DNA of 64,000 bases from Spirulina major PCC 6313 (GCF_001890765.1 NZ_KV878783.1:187028-251027); one strand, 5' to 3'. Counted from the first letter of the stretch, positions 26,291-35,573 are shown. Made by a program: numbers and translations. Notes: a model not told the origin generated them from the sequence alone.

Positions 26291-26947
26291 ATGTCCGAAG
26301 CGACTCCTATTCAGCGCGATCGCGAACCCCTCATTAGCCTGGCCCTCTTCTCCGGCACGAAATGGTCAATCATCGCCCCAGTCTACAACACCTATTTTCA
26401 AGGTCGGATCTACAATGTGGAGCGCGTGCCCCGCTCTGGCCCCCTCGTGGTCGTCTCAAACCATGCCAGTTATTTTGACCCGCCCCTCCTCTCCACCTCC
26501 CTAGAACGCCCCGTCGCCTTCATGGCCAAGGAAGAACTGTTTAACGTTCCCATTCTCGGCCCGATGATTCGCCTCTACGGTGCTTATCCTGTCAATCGCC
26601 AAGCCGCCGATCGCAGCGCCATCAAAGCCGCGATCCAAGCCAGTCGCGACGGTTGGGCCGTTGGGATCTTTCTCCAAGGTACGCGCACCCCCGATGGTCG
26701 CGTCACCGATCCGAAACTGGGGGCGGCACTGCTCGCCGCCAAACTCAACGCCCCCCTTTTGCCCACCAGTTTGTGGGGAACCGAGAAAATTCTCGTTAAA
26801 GGGTCGCCCCTACCCCGCCCCACCCCCCTCACCATCCGCGTGGGTGAACTATTGCCCCCCCCCGCCTCCAGCAAGCGGGCCGATCTAGAGGCGACCACCG
26901 CCCTCTGTACGGAAAAAATCAATGCTCTCCACGCCTTGGGGCGTTAA
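26291..26947 (+). CDS. plsC: 1-acyl-sn-glycerol-3-phosphate acyltransferase (PlsC family)
   Basis: Adds the second acyl chain to lysophosphatidic acid in membrane lipid synthesis. The 218-residue protein has the catalytic HX4D motif NHASYFD and the acceptor-binding segment LQGTRTPDGR, which replaces the more usual FPEGTR. The segment PILGPMIRLYGAYPVNR between them is typical. It is convergent with kaiC. Specificity for lysophosphatidate rather than another acceptor is assumed from the family. Confidence 0.88.
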   Translation: MSEATPIQRDREPLISLALFSGTKWSIIAPVYNTYFQGRIYNVERVPRSGPLVVVSNHASYFDPPLLSTSLERPVAFMAKEELFNVPILGPMIRLYGAYPVNRQAADRSAIKAAIQASRDGWAVGIFLQGTRTPDGRVTDPKLGAALLAAKLNAPLLPTSLWGTEKILVKGSPLPRPTPLTIRVGELLPPPASSKRADLEATTALCTEKINALHALGR

Positions 26948-27073
26948 TCACTCCAGCGTTGAGCGTCTTCAAACTATCCTAACCACCCAGATCATGGGAA
27001 TACAGAGCCGTGGGATGTGCGATCGCGCCGCTTCGATCAAGCGACAGCAGGCAAACATTGCACAGATTCGGCC

Positions 27074-28645
27074 TTAACCCAAATCCTCATCAATCGTTTT
27101 ATCGCGCACCCCCCGCACAATCCGGGAAAGCTCGGTTTTTTCATCCACCATAATGCGAGTCGGTGAACCACTAATTAAACGCTCATAATTCCGGAACGAA
27201 TCCTTAATATCAGGGCCTTCAGAATTAATGCTATATTCTCGAATCCCCTTATCATGCCACGATCCCCGCATTTTAAAGACGTTGATCGCCCGTGACATTT
27301 CACCCCGAATCTCCACATATTGGAGCATGATAATCGTGTCGGTAATCGTTGAAATGTGGGACTCTGTAATGGAGTTTGACCCCATAAATTGATCCGTTGT
27401 ATTCGTGAAAAATCCGGTAATTTCTTCCTGTTTTGCATAGCCCGTCACGCCAATCACAAACTGACGGAACGCATTATTGGTAACCCCCCGCGCCAATGCC
27501 GATAGGGAATCGATCGCAATCCGCGACGGTTTGAATTCCTCAATTTCTGACTTGATCATTTGTAAATGATCCTCTAATCCTGCCGATTCAGGATAGTTAC
27601 AAAGCAGCTTGAGATACCCTTTCTGCTCCATTTCTTCAAAGTTCACCCCCCAAGAATTCGCATTTCGTGACAGTTGGGCCCGTGATTCTTCATAGGCAAA
27701 TAAAATCGCCCGCTCACCCTGGTTGCACCCTTCCTGTAAAAACTTACTCACAAGGAGGGTTTTCCCAGTCCCCGTCGCCCCTGTAGCGAGAATAATTGAA
27801 TCTTTGAAGAAGCCGCCGCCGCACATTTCATCCAAGGTTTTCACCCCGGAAGAAATCCGGACATTCGACGACCGTTGGGTTAAGCGCATCGCACCGAGGG
27901 GGAAGATGTTAATCCCATCATTGGTAATGGTGAAGGGGTATTCCCCTTTCATGTGGGTTGTCCCCCGCAATTTTAAAATCTCAATGGTGCGCCGCCGCCG
28001 TTCACCTTCTAAAACGTTGCGAATAATGATCACATTATCCGAGACAAATTCTTCAACCCCAAATCGGGCCACCGGCCCATATTCTTCGACGCGCTCCGTG
28101 GTCATGATCGAGGTGACCCCAATTTGCTTGAGGCGAGCCACTAATCGAAAGATTTCGCGCCGGACAACCGATGCCCCTTCGTATTGTTGGAAAACGGCTG
28201 TGACGGAGTCAATGGAAACCCGCTTGGCTTTATATTTCCGAATCGCATATTGAATCCGTTCAATGAGGGCAGACAGGTCAAAGTTACCCACCACTTCTTG
28301 CCCTTCAGGATCGGGGGAGGCATCGAGAATAAAGAGCTTGCCATCATCGACTAGCTCTTGTAAATCCCAGCCAAAACTATAGGCATTGGTGATAATGTCG
28401 GCGGGGGATTCTTCAAAGGTGACAAAAACACCGGATTCGCCGAAATGCTTGATGCCGTTATAAAGAAACTGGATCGCCAGTAATGTTTTTCCGGTTCCGG
28501 ATGTTCCACTGACGAGGGTTGTCCGCTCCACTGGCATGCCACCATGACTAATCTCATCAAATCCTTCAATTAAAGTTTGGATTTTGCGGACACCAACCAG
28601 AGTTTTTTCCGATGTCGGTGATTCACTAGAATCAAAATGACTCAT
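27074..28645 (-). CDS. kaiC: Circadian clock ATPase/autokinase KaiC
   Basis: Core of the cyanobacterial clock: a double-RecA hexamer with autokinase, autophosphatase and slow ATPase activity. The 523-residue protein has CI P-loop GTSGTGKT (Lys53) with catalytic Glu78/Glu79, and CII P-loop GATGTGKT (Lys295) with Glu319/Glu320. The phosphorylation pair is Ser432/Thr433 in ESHISTITDT, with Thr427 also conserved; these match S431/T432/T426 of S. elongatus. The C-terminal tail that binds KaiA (SGSPTRIMVDEKTELSRIVRG) is intact. It is last in the kaiA-kaiB-kaiC order, 72 bp after kaiB. Confidence 0.98.
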   Translation of the reverse strand: MSHFDSSESPTSEKTLVGVRKIQTLIEGFDEISHGGMPVERTTLVSGTSGTGKTLLAIQFLYNGIKHFGESGVFVTFEESPADIITNAYSFGWDLQELVDDGKLFILDASPDPEGQEVVGNFDLSALIERIQYAIRKYKAKRVSIDSVTAVFQQYEGASVVRREIFRLVARLKQIGVTSIMTTERVEEYGPVARFGVEEFVSDNVIIIRNVLEGERRRRTIEILKLRGTTHMKGEYPFTITNDGINIFPLGAMRLTQRSSNVRISSGVKTLDEMCGGGFFKDSIILATGATGTGKTLLVSKFLQEGCNQGERAILFAYEESRAQLSRNANSWGVNFEEMEQKGYLKLLCNYPESAGLEDHLQMIKSEIEEFKPSRIAIDSLSALARGVTNNAFRQFVIGVTGYAKQEEITGFFTNTTDQFMGSNSITESHISTITDTIIMLQYVEIRGEMSRAINVFKMRGSWHDKGIREYSINSEGPDIKDSFRNYERLISGSPTRIMVDEKTELSRIVRGVRDKTIDEDLG

Positions 28646-28717
28646 TCTTTTTTAGGTGCAGCAATAATGGTTTTAAAAGTGTAATGGTGGGATATGTTTT
28701 TCGCCAGAGATCAATCA

Positions 28718-29020
28718 CTACTCATCATTGATCTCTTCATATAGTAAGTCTAGACCAATCAGCACTTTTTCGCGATCTGATAAGTCGCCGATAATTTTAC
28801 GGACGGGGGGCGGGAGAACTTTTGAAAGTGTTGGTGTGGCTAAAATTTTGTCTTCTTCTGCTAGTTGGGGATTTTTGAGGACATCAATCACCTTCAAGGC
28901 GTACACTCCCTGAAAGTCATGCTCAAGGATGCCTTTCAATGTTTTGAGGGCCCGTGCTGAGTTGGGTGTATTTCCGGCAACGTAGAGTTTGAGAACATAC
29001 GTTTTTTTGGGAGGACTCAT
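28718..29020 (-). CDS. kaiB: Circadian clock protein KaiB
   Basis: A 100-residue fold-switching thioredoxin-like protein that binds phosphorylated KaiC and sequesters KaiA. It has the standard stretches [42 protein letters not shown] and [11 protein letters not shown], and an acidic C-terminus (LLYEEINDE). Length is typical. It sits 65 bp after kaiA and 72 bp before kaiC on the same strand. Confidence 0.98.
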   Translation of the reverse strand: MSPPKKTYVLKLYVAGNTPNSARALKTLKGILEHDFQGVYALKVIDVLKNPQLAEEDKILATPTLSKVLPPPVRKIIGDLSDREKVLIGLDLLYEEINDE

Positions 29021-29085
29021 AGATCATGTGGTGGGCAATGGGAAACGGAATTTGAGTATAGATAATTCTAAGGGATTAAGGCTAG

Positions 29086-30000
29086 TTATCCATGGCGAGA
29101 GAAGACTTCAAAGGGAATGTCTTCGCGGGGGATGGAGCGGCGGTACATTTCACAGAGGTGGGCGATGATGTCGATGAGGGCAAGGCGATAGTCGAGGAGG
29201 ATGTCTTCACTGCGGCCTTCGAGCTTGAGTTGTTGGGTGAACTGGTCGATGAGATCCATGTGAATTTCGAGGATTTGGGAGACGGAGAGGTCGGCGAAGA
29301 AGGCGCGGTTAACGAGTTGATCGATGAGTTGATTGAGGGGGTAATCGGTATCGAAGTAGTTGAGGATGATGTCGCGATAGTTGGCTTTGAGTTCGGTGAT
29401 TAGGGTTTGTTTGTCGTGGCGGGAGAGGTTGCGGAAGAAGTCTTGGGGGTTGCGTTTGTAGTAGATGCCGAGGTAGCCGAGGCGTTCTTGGAGTTTTTCG
29501 GCGAGGCGGCGTTGTTGGACGATGAGGAAGCTGGGGGGATCCTCTTGGGGGGCTGGGCGGGGGGGGTCGGTGCTGGGGGGACGGGTGGGGGTGAGTTTGA
29601 GGAATTGGGCGATCGCCCGATCAATGGTGGTGGCAATCTGGGCGATTTCGCTGCCGAGGAGTCGCACTTCTCCGGTGTGATAGAGGTATTGGGTGGGGTT
29701 GAGGAGTCGTCCGTGATCCTTGTGCTCGGTGGCGGTGTTTTGGGATTGAGCGGGTTCGATGATGACGATGGGCAGGAGGATGCCGTGGGCGTAGAGTTCG
29801 TTGAGCACGCTAAGATCTGCCTCGGTGTTTTGAATAATGAGGCAATCAATGTCGGTTTTTTGATCTGCGATGAAGCTGAGGAGTTCAGCTTGTTGACTAA
29901 AGAGATGGCAGATGTAGCGATCGCTCCCTAGCTGCTGCGAAAGAGACCGAATCAGGGGATCGGCCTTGGCGTAAATACAGATAGAGAGTTGAGCATCCAA
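29086..30000 (-). CDS. kaiA: Circadian clock protein KaiA, full length, TTG start
   Basis: Stimulates KaiC autophosphorylation. The 304-residue protein has the N-terminal pseudo-receiver (LSICIYAKADPLIRSL ... IDCLIIQNTEADLS) that senses quinone redox state in other cyanobacteria, a variable proline-rich linker (about 138-157), and the C-terminal four-helix KaiC-binding domain (FFADLSVSQILEIHMDLIDQF, DYRLALIDIIAHLCEMYRRSIP). The start is TTG at 30000: an in-frame TAA lies four codons upstream, the first ATG is in another frame, and the family begins at this point. No clear Shine-Dalgarno is visible, so initiation may be weak. Confidence 0.95.
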   Translation of the reverse strand: MDAQLSICIYAKADPLIRSLSQQLGSDRYICHLFSQQAELLSFIADQKTDIDCLIIQNTEADLSVLNELYAHGILLPIVIIEPAQSQNTATEHKDHGRLLNPTQYLYHTGEVRLLGSEIAQIATTIDRAIAQFLKLTPTRPPSTDPPRPAPQEDPPSFLIVQQRRLAEKLQERLGYLGIYYKRNPQDFFRNLSRHDKQTLITELKANYRDIILNYFDTDYPLNQLIDQLVNRAFFADLSVSQILEIHMDLIDQFTQQLKLEGRSEDILLDYRLALIDIIAHLCEMYRRSIPREDIPFEVFSRHG

Positions 30001-30287
30001 TGGTATGTTTTAGCGGTGCGATCGTGGGTGGGTCAAGGGCTGGCGGTCTGTGTAAATGATTGTATAGTTTTCTAGGAAACTGTTGCGTTACTTCATAAAA
30101 GTTAAATTTAGCACTAATCCTCAAAAAAGTTCATTTTGATACATTCTCCACGGGGGCGATCGCCCGCAAGCCTTGGATCATAGCCGACTGAACCTCAACC
30201 CGCCCCAGGGATTGGGGCGATTGAGGATCTGCCCTCAAACCGCTTAGAGCAACAAACTTGAGGGGATTATTGATGCCTCAGCCCGCG

Positions 30288-30950
30288 TTACGCAGCCAAG
30301 GTGCGAAAGAGGTGTTCCCAAGACTGCGGCTGGGCCTCCGGTTGGGCAACAGTTTCAATAACTTTGTACTGGCTATCGTCATAGAACAGAGATTCGACCG
30401 CCAACTCAGCCACCTTCCGGCGGGGAATGCGCCCCTCAAATAAGGTATCTGCCTGAGCCACCACCAGCGGATCAGCATTATCTGTATCAAGGAGTCCACC
30501 GGGTCGCACGATCGTAAACTTCAGTCCTGTTTTTTGCAGGTACTGTTCCACCTGCTGCTTCCAAAACAACACGAGCCAAAAAAGATTAAGCGGATGGAAG
30601 AACTGCGAAACACAGAGGGACGAAATTAAAATAAAGCGTTCGATGCCCTGTTTTTCCGTGGCATCAATGAGGTGTTTTGTGCCAACGTAATCGACTTGGT
30701 AGGGTTCTGTGAAGTTTAGGGATGGTGCTGCACCAACGGCACAAAACACCACATCACAATCAGCTAACGCCGCCTGCCAGGATGGGGGGTTAAGGAGATC
30801 TCCTTCGACGAGTTCAACCCCTTGAGGTAATTCAGTTTGACCCTTTTCAAGACTGCGCACGAGGGCACAAACGGCGATGTCCTTTTCGAGCAAAACTTGG
30901 ACAATTTGACGGCCGGTGCGTCCGGTTGCGCCAGCAACAAAAGCTTTCAT
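30288..30950 (-). CDS. NAD(P)-binding atypical SDR
   Basis: A 220-residue Rossmann protein of the atypical SDR group (NmrA/YwnB/Ycf39-like). The N-terminal cofactor loop is FVAGATGRTGRQIV, then LVRSLEKG, VELVEGDLLNP and a mid-protein ISSLCVSQFF, IVRPGGLLD. The catalytic Tyr-x3-Lys of classical SDRs is not evident, so it may bind the dinucleotide as sensor or epimerase-like enzyme. It lies upstream of kaiA on the same strand with a 287-bp gap. There is no evidence of a functional link with the clock. Confidence 0.82.
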   Translation of the reverse strand: MKAFVAGATGRTGRQIVQVLLEKDIAVCALVRSLEKGQTELPQGVELVEGDLLNPPSWQAALADCDVVFCAVGAAPSLNFTEPYQVDYVGTKHLIDATEKQGIERFILISSLCVSQFFHPLNLFWLVLFWKQQVEQYLQKTGLKFTIVRPGGLLDTDNADPLVVAQADTLFEGRIPRRKVAELAVESLFYDDSQYKVIETVAQPEAQPQSWEHLFRTLAA

Positions 30951-31034
30951 TCGTTACGTTCCTTACAATTAAATGGGTTGAGTTTAGGATAATAGAGTAA
31001 GTTGAAGTCATTCTGCCCTACTCTCAGGTGTCCT

Positions 31035-31805
31035 ATGCAGTTTCCGTGTGCAGACTCATCATCCGTCGATGCAATTCCAGATCCTGTTGCGTTGGGAGAA
31101 AACCATTCATCCACCCAGTCCACGGATCACGGCGCTGCGGAACAGGAGCAGGCGGCTGGGGAGGCTGTGTTTGCGTTTAGGACCCAGTTCCGGGGCAATA
31201 TGGATATGTATGGTGAACCAGAGCGGGTTGAGAATTACCTCAATGCCCATGAACATTGGTTCAAGCACTGCGCCCAGCCAATGACGGCTGAACCGTTGGG
31301 GAATAATGGTTATGTGTTGACTGTGGGGCATTTTGGGGCGTTTGGCTATGAGGTTGAGCCTAAAATGGCGGTGGTGTTGGCCCCTCCGGAAGACCGGACG
31401 TACACCATGTACAGTATTCCTGTCCCGGACTATACGCCGCCGGGTTATGACGTGGACTATCGGGCGATGATGACGATTGAGGGGGTGAATTCGACGGAGT
31501 TGGATTGGCCGGTGAATCAGGCGATCGCATCTCAGGTGACTAAGGTGGAATGGGGATTAACCCTCAATGTCCGCTTGCGGTTTCCCCTGTTTATCGAAAA
31601 ACTGCCCCGCGATTTAATCCAAAAGACCGGCGATCGCCTCCTCACCCAGATTGTCCGTAAAATTTCGCCCCGCCTCACCCAGACCGTCCAAAAAGACTTT
31701 CATGACCGGATGGGCTTACCGTTGCCGCCGAAGCGATCGCGCCGTCTTGTTCACATCACCTCAAACGATGCTGCCGACGGTGAGACCGAAACCACCGACG
31801 CTTAG
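31035..31805 (+). CDS. DUF1997 family protein
   Basis: A 256-residue protein of a family conserved in cyanobacteria and chloroplasts, function unknown. Recognisable segments are FRGNMDMYGEPERVENYLNAHEHWFKHC, PLGNNGYVLTVGHFGAFGYEVEPKMAVVL and FIEKLPRDLIQKTGDRLLTQIVRKISPRLTQTVQKDFH. The beta-rich centre resembles START/polyketide-cyclase lipid-binding folds. The ATG at 31035 is preferred; eleven extra residues are possible. It converges with the DUF4079 gene, sharing three bases at the stops. Confidence 0.85.
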   Translation: MQFPCADSSSVDAIPDPVALGENHSSTQSTDHGAAEQEQAAGEAVFAFRTQFRGNMDMYGEPERVENYLNAHEHWFKHCAQPMTAEPLGNNGYVLTVGHFGAFGYEVEPKMAVVLAPPEDRTYTMYSIPVPDYTPPGYDVDYRAMMTIEGVNSTELDWPVNQAIASQVTKVEWGLTLNVRLRFPLFIEKLPRDLIQKTGDRLLTQIVRKISPRLTQTVQKDFHDRMGLPLPPKRSRRLVHITSNDAADGETETTDA

Positions 31806-32275
31806 AAGCTCCCCAAAATCCGAGTCACAATATCCATCCCACTAAAGGCCTGCCAGCCAAACAGCCCCAAGAGGAAAATATTCAGGGAAATGTGGGTAAT
31901 TCGTGCGAGATTATTGCCCTTCTGCATGAACGGCACAAGAGACGCAGAGATCGCAATCATTGCGGTCATGCCCAGACCCGCGATTAAATGGGGGCCAACG
32001 AAAAGCTTGCCATTGTTAATGTAGGTCACTGCCATACCGCCCACTGTGCCCGTCACCATCAACGCCAGCAAAATCGAACCGATGCGGTAGTGACGCTCCG
32101 TGAATTTTTTGCCAATCATTTCTTTGCGGACTTCTTTATCGGCTTTGCGCAGTTTGCGACTTTGGGAGCCAAGATAAAACGCATAAATGGAGAGTCCGAG
32201 TAAGACCCACATCAGAATCGGGTGAAAAAATTGGGAATAGACTTTTACAGATTCCGGTAGTTCAAAGCTCATCAT
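31802..32275 (-). CDS. DUF4079 family membrane protein
   Basis: A 157-residue integral membrane protein with about four hydrophobic segments: FFHPILMWVLLGLSIYAFYLG, IGSILLALMVTGTVGGMAVTYI, HLIAGLGMTAMIAISASLVPFM and ISLNIFLLGLFGWQAF. The family is widespread in cyanobacteria and plastids. Histidines at the membrane edges suggest cofactor binding, but the role is unknown. Its stop overlaps that of the convergent DUF1997 gene. Confidence 0.82.
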   Translation of the reverse strand: MMSFELPESVKVYSQFFHPILMWVLLGLSIYAFYLGSQSRKLRKADKEVRKEMIGKKFTERHYRIGSILLALMVTGTVGGMAVTYINNGKLFVGPHLIAGLGMTAMIAISASLVPFMQKGNNLARITHISLNIFLLGLFGWQAFSGMDIVTRILGSF

Positions 32276-32426
32276 GTCCCCTTATCAGACCTAACAATTA
32301 TTGAAACTCAAGTTAACATAAACTTGCGAATCTGGGGTGGGAGTGACTTAAGGCAATGTGAGGCAGGCGATGCGAGGGCAATGGATCGCGTTGTGATGGG
32401 TCGTGATGGGTTGGGTTTGCAACTCA

Positions 32427-33191
32427 TTACCCGCGCAACCAGTGCAGCAATTCCTGTTGGAGGCGATCAAGATCGCGAGAGACTTCTTGCTTTACCCATT
32501 GCCCGATCGCATCGAGGGGGGTAAAGGCTTTACCGGCTTTCCAATTCAAACGTTGGCTGAGGGGGGTGGTGTGGGTTCCGGGCAAGATTTGAAAACGGGT
32601 CTGCTCGGCAAAACGGGCTTCAAAAATCGGCGCGAGGTCGTAGGTTTGGTCGATGTCATCGCGGCGAAATTTGATCAACAAGTTACGCTGAACTGGGTAG
32701 TCCGTTTTGATCACCGTTAGGGTTTCGGCGGGGGTGGGAGTAAAGTCAAGGTTAAAACTGGTGCGGAGTTGGAGGCGATCGGCAAAGGGGATGGAGCGGT
32801 CAATGGGAAAGTTATTAAAGGAGATGAGCGCGTTGCCCACCCGTTCAACGGGGTAACGGCTGTTGATCAGCAAGTGCAGTTTGCAGCCCATGCTGTGACC
32901 GATGCCGTAGATGGGCAGATTGGGCGGTAGGAGTTGACGCTGGATGAGGCGATCGCAGGCCGTTTCAAAACGATTCAAGACATTGCGGGCAATGGCTTGA
33001 TGATCAAGAGTTTCGAGGGTAAAAAAAGGTGTGGCGATAATCCCATAGCCAGCCTGGGCGAGGGCTTCGAGCAAGCTGCGATAGAGCAAATGCGGCGCTG
33101 TGGCCACAAACGCCCCGCCCAGAAAATGCACTATCCCCACGGGCTGGGGCGGAATTAACACCCAGTTATTACTCGTTTCCTGCCAATCCAT
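32427..33191 (-). CDS. DUF1350 family alpha/beta-hydrolase-like protein
   Basis: A 254-residue protein of a family found in cyanobacteria and chloroplasts. It opens with WVLIPPQPVGIVHFLGGAFVATAPHLLYRSLLEALAQAGY and has a nucleophile-elbow motif GHSMG (IYGIGHSMGCKLHLLI). A C-terminal histidine (PGTHTTPLS) could complete the triad. Substrate unknown. Confidence 0.85.
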   Translation of the reverse strand: MDWQETSNNWVLIPPQPVGIVHFLGGAFVATAPHLLYRSLLEALAQAGYGIIATPFFTLETLDHQAIARNVLNRFETACDRLIQRQLLPPNLPIYGIGHSMGCKLHLLINSRYPVERVGNALISFNNFPIDRSIPFADRLQLRTSFNLDFTPTPAETLTVIKTDYPVQRNLLIKFRRDDIDQTYDLAPIFEARFAEQTRFQILPGTHTTPLSQRLNWKAGKAFTPLDAIGQWVKQEVSRDLDRLQQELLHWLRG

Positions 33192-33368
33192 TGCGATCGT
33201 TCAGCGTGAAGGTTCCCCATCCTAGGATAACGTTCCCCTTCGCCCAGGCTCGTTCCATCCCAGCAATGATCGCAAAAATCGCCGCTAAGATAAAGAAGCC
33301 TCCTGTGATTGATAGACTCAAACAGCGATCGCAGTCAGGCTTGTTGTATGTGAAATCGACCAATTACT

Positions 33369-34037
33369 ATGAACTTAATGCCATCGAACGCCGTTAAATG
33401 GGTTCTTCTCTCCAGCCTCTGCCTCAGTGCCCTCAGCGCCTGTAGCCGTTCAGCAGGAACCAATTGGCAAGGCACCTGGGAATTCGTTAACCCCGATACC
33501 GGCGAATCGGTGCAGTTTATCCTCAGCGACGATGAAAAAGTGTACTTCATCGCCCCCGAAGGCCTGAGTCCTGAAAAAATTGCCTACGAAATTCCCATCG
33601 AGCGCGTGTCCGAAGCAACCGCCGTTCCCGAAGACACCAAAATCATCAGCCTCGCCGAAGAACTCGAAAACAACGCCGCTCGCGCCGCTGCCTCTGAAGG
33701 GGTCTTATCCGTCAGTGCGCTGATGAGTGGTCAACAGGCCTACTACGCCGAAAACGAAGCCTTCACCGACAGCTTTGAAGACCTCGGCTTAAGCATCAGT
33801 CCCGACAACGAAAACTACGCCTACGAAATGGCTTTAGCCGACAACAGCGTCATGATCACCGGCTCTGCCCAAGGCGACGAGGCCAAGAGCTTCACCGGCT
33901 TGGTCTACATTGATGACGAGGGCATCACCCAAGGCATTCTCTGTGAAACGGAAGAAAACAGCACCACCGCCCCCGAAATGCCCGAAGTAACCGCAGACGG
34001 CGCAAGCTGTGCAGCGGGTTCTGTGTCGGTGCAGTAG
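33369..34037 (+). CDS. Lipoprotein with type IV pilin-like (G/H-type) domain
   Basis: A 222-residue protein with a lipoprotein signal (LSSLCLSALSAC) followed by a beta-rich domain (WQGTWEFVNPDTGESVQFILSDDEKVYFIAPEG). The C-terminal part resembles the cyanobacterial pilin-like G/H domain (LMSGQQAYYAENEAFTDSFEDLGLSISPDNENYAYEM). There is no prepilin cleavage motif, so it cannot be a conventional pilin; a membrane-anchored or secreted protein borrowing the pilin globular domain fits. Two late cysteines (ILCETEE, GASCAAG) could form a disulfide, as in minor pilins. Function is inferred only. Confidence 0.65.
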   Translation: MNLMPSNAVKWVLLSSLCLSALSACSRSAGTNWQGTWEFVNPDTGESVQFILSDDEKVYFIAPEGLSPEKIAYEIPIERVSEATAVPEDTKIISLAEELENNAARAAASEGVLSVSALMSGQQAYYAENEAFTDSFEDLGLSISPDNENYAYEMALADNSVMITGSAQGDEAKSFTGLVYIDDEGITQGILCETEENSTTAPEMPEVTADGASCAAGSVSVQ

Positions 34038-34102
34038 CAGGTATCTGAAACAAAGGTGAAAAAACTGCCTTGTCTACGCTTACCGCCAGACAAGACGGCT
34101 TA

Positions 34103-34197
34103 TATAGCGGTTTTCATAAAATTGCGGTACAAAGATCCCCCTCAATCCCCCTTTTAAAGGGGGAAGTCGCGTTCTCATCTTTTCGCAATCCGCTATA
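34103..34197. repeat. MITE-like 95-bp inverted-repeat element
   Basis: Terminal inverted repeats TATAGCGG / CCGCTATA bound a 95-bp segment. Further in, ATTGCG pairs with CGCAAT, and the centre holds CCCCCTT / AAGGGGG. No coding capacity. This is the form of a miniature inverted-repeat element of the kind common in cyanobacterial genomes. Confidence 0.6.
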
Positions 34198-34227
34198 AAA
34201 CTTAAGCCAATAATTCGGTCATTTCGC

Positions 34228-34247
34228 AGTGCGAGCATCTTGCTCGC
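34228..34247. repeat. Dispersed hairpin repeat, single copy
   Basis: GCGAGCA-TCT-TGCTCGC is preceded by AGT: the same hairpin arms as in the tandem array at 12491-12895, with one loop change. It sits 31 bp from the MITE-like element. Confidence 0.7.
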
Positions 34248-34314
34248 TAGAGGTTGAGATCCTTTTCGTTGACCGGATGAAATCGTTAACCTCCATCAGC
34301 CCCTGGCTCTTTCG

Positions 34315-35094
34315 TCAGGATGACCCCAAAAGCAGGTGATAACGCTCCGGGGTTAAGTCCATCACATTCGCCAAAACACAGGCCGCGCCATGGGTTTTGA
34401 GGGTGTCCCGGTAGGCGGCGCGATGGTGGGGATCGGTTTGGACGTGGGGCGGTAGGATGCCGATGCCGATGAATGAGCGATCGCGGCTTTGGGCTTGGGC
34501 CTGGGCCTGGGCTTGTTGTACGGTTTGTAAATCGCCCACGGTGTCCCCCACGTAGCAGACGGGCTGGGTGCTGCTGGGGTCTAAGTGATTCATCACCGCG
34601 AACAGTCCGGTGGGGTCGGGTTTGCCGGGGCCGTCTTCCATGGCAAAGAGGGGGGGATGATCGAGGCCGAGGCGATCGCTGAGGGCGTAGAGTGCTTCGT
34701 CTCGCATTGCGCCACTGAAGAAGCCCCAAGGGATTTGAGCGGCGGTGAGGGTGTGGAAATATGCTGGGGTGACGAGGAGGGGTTCGGTGGTGATGTAGCC
34801 GTCCCAATTTTGGCCACGGTAGCGGGCTTGGAAAAAGTCGATGAGGGCGGCGTAGTCGAGGGGGTGGGTGGGGCGATCCCACCCATCGCGCCCCTGCCCC
34901 TCGTAATATCGATAGATCAGTTCTTGGGACGCTTCCCAGTCATTGTTCCAAGCCCCTTCGCTTTTGAGTTGATCAATATCATGGAGGGTGGGGCGAAAAT
35001 TGCCCTCGGTGTAATGCTCGACGGTATCTGCGATCGCTCGTCGATAGGATTGAGTCACATCCCGAATCACCCCATCAATATCAAAAATAATCAT
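34315..35094 (-). CDS. HAD-superfamily hydrolase, TIGR01548-like
   Basis: A 259-residue phosphatase-like protein of the haloacid dehalogenase superfamily. Motif I is IIFDIDGVIRD (nucleophile Asp plus acid/base Asp), motif II lies in WGFFSGAMRDEALY, and motif III/IV is GKPDPTGLF ... CYVGDTVGDL. The long cap insertion is typical of the cyanobacterial group. A glutamine/alanine-rich stretch (QAQAQAQAQS, about residue 195) may be a small repeat expansion. Substrate is unknown. Confidence 0.85.
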   Translation of the reverse strand: MIIFDIDGVIRDVTQSYRRAIADTVEHYTEGNFRPTLHDIDQLKSEGAWNNDWEASQELIYRYYEGQGRDGWDRPTHPLDYAALIDFFQARYRGQNWDGYITTEPLLVTPAYFHTLTAAQIPWGFFSGAMRDEALYALSDRLGLDHPPLFAMEDGPGKPDPTGLFAVMNHLDPSSTQPVCYVGDTVGDLQTVQQAQAQAQAQSRDRSFIGIGILPPHVQTDPHHRAAYRDTLKTHGAACVLANVMDLTPERYHLLLGSS

Positions 35095-35222
35095 GCTCGT
35101 TTTGTACTGTGCTTCAGACTATCTAGACGACAGTGCCGCCGAATTTTGAAAACTGCGATACAATTGTAAAATTGTGAACTTATAGCTTAACCCTACACAG
35201 AACATTAATTTCGGAGGTTTAC

Positions 35223-35528
35223 TTGGAGTCAGCGCGCTTTATTCTGAAAATTTTATGGCTCGATGCCAATGTGGCAATTGCCGTCGATCAAGTTGTGGGC
35301 AAAGGAACAAGTCCCCTCACCCCCTATTATTTCTGGCCCCGTAACGATGCCTGGGAACAACTCAAAACCGAACTTGAATCCAAACACTGGATTAACGAAT
35401 CTGAGCGGATTGCCCTTCTCAACCAAGCCACCGAAGTGATCAACTACTGGCAAGAAGAAGGCAAGCGCACGCCGATGAATGTGGCTCAAGACAAATTCCC
35501 GGAAGTGGTCTTCACGGGCAGCAACTAG
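35223..35528 (+). CDS. psrp3: Ribosomal protein PSRP-3 (Ycf65), TTG start
   Basis: A 101-residue component of the 30S ribosomal subunit present in cyanobacteria and plastids. The sequence [42 protein letters not shown] and [25 protein letters not shown] matches Ycf65. The start is TTG at 35223, with GGAGG at 35212-35216 seven bases ahead; no in-frame ATG precedes the conserved region. It converges on atpC. Confidence 0.93.
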   Translation: MESARFILKILWLDANVAIAVDQVVGKGTSPLTPYYFWPRNDAWEQLKTELESKHWINESERIALLNQATEVINYWQEEGKRTPMNVAQDKFPEVVFTGSN

Positions 35529-35573
35529 GCTCAATGCCTGTGGAATGCTGCATCAGTCTAGGCTGAAGGCATG

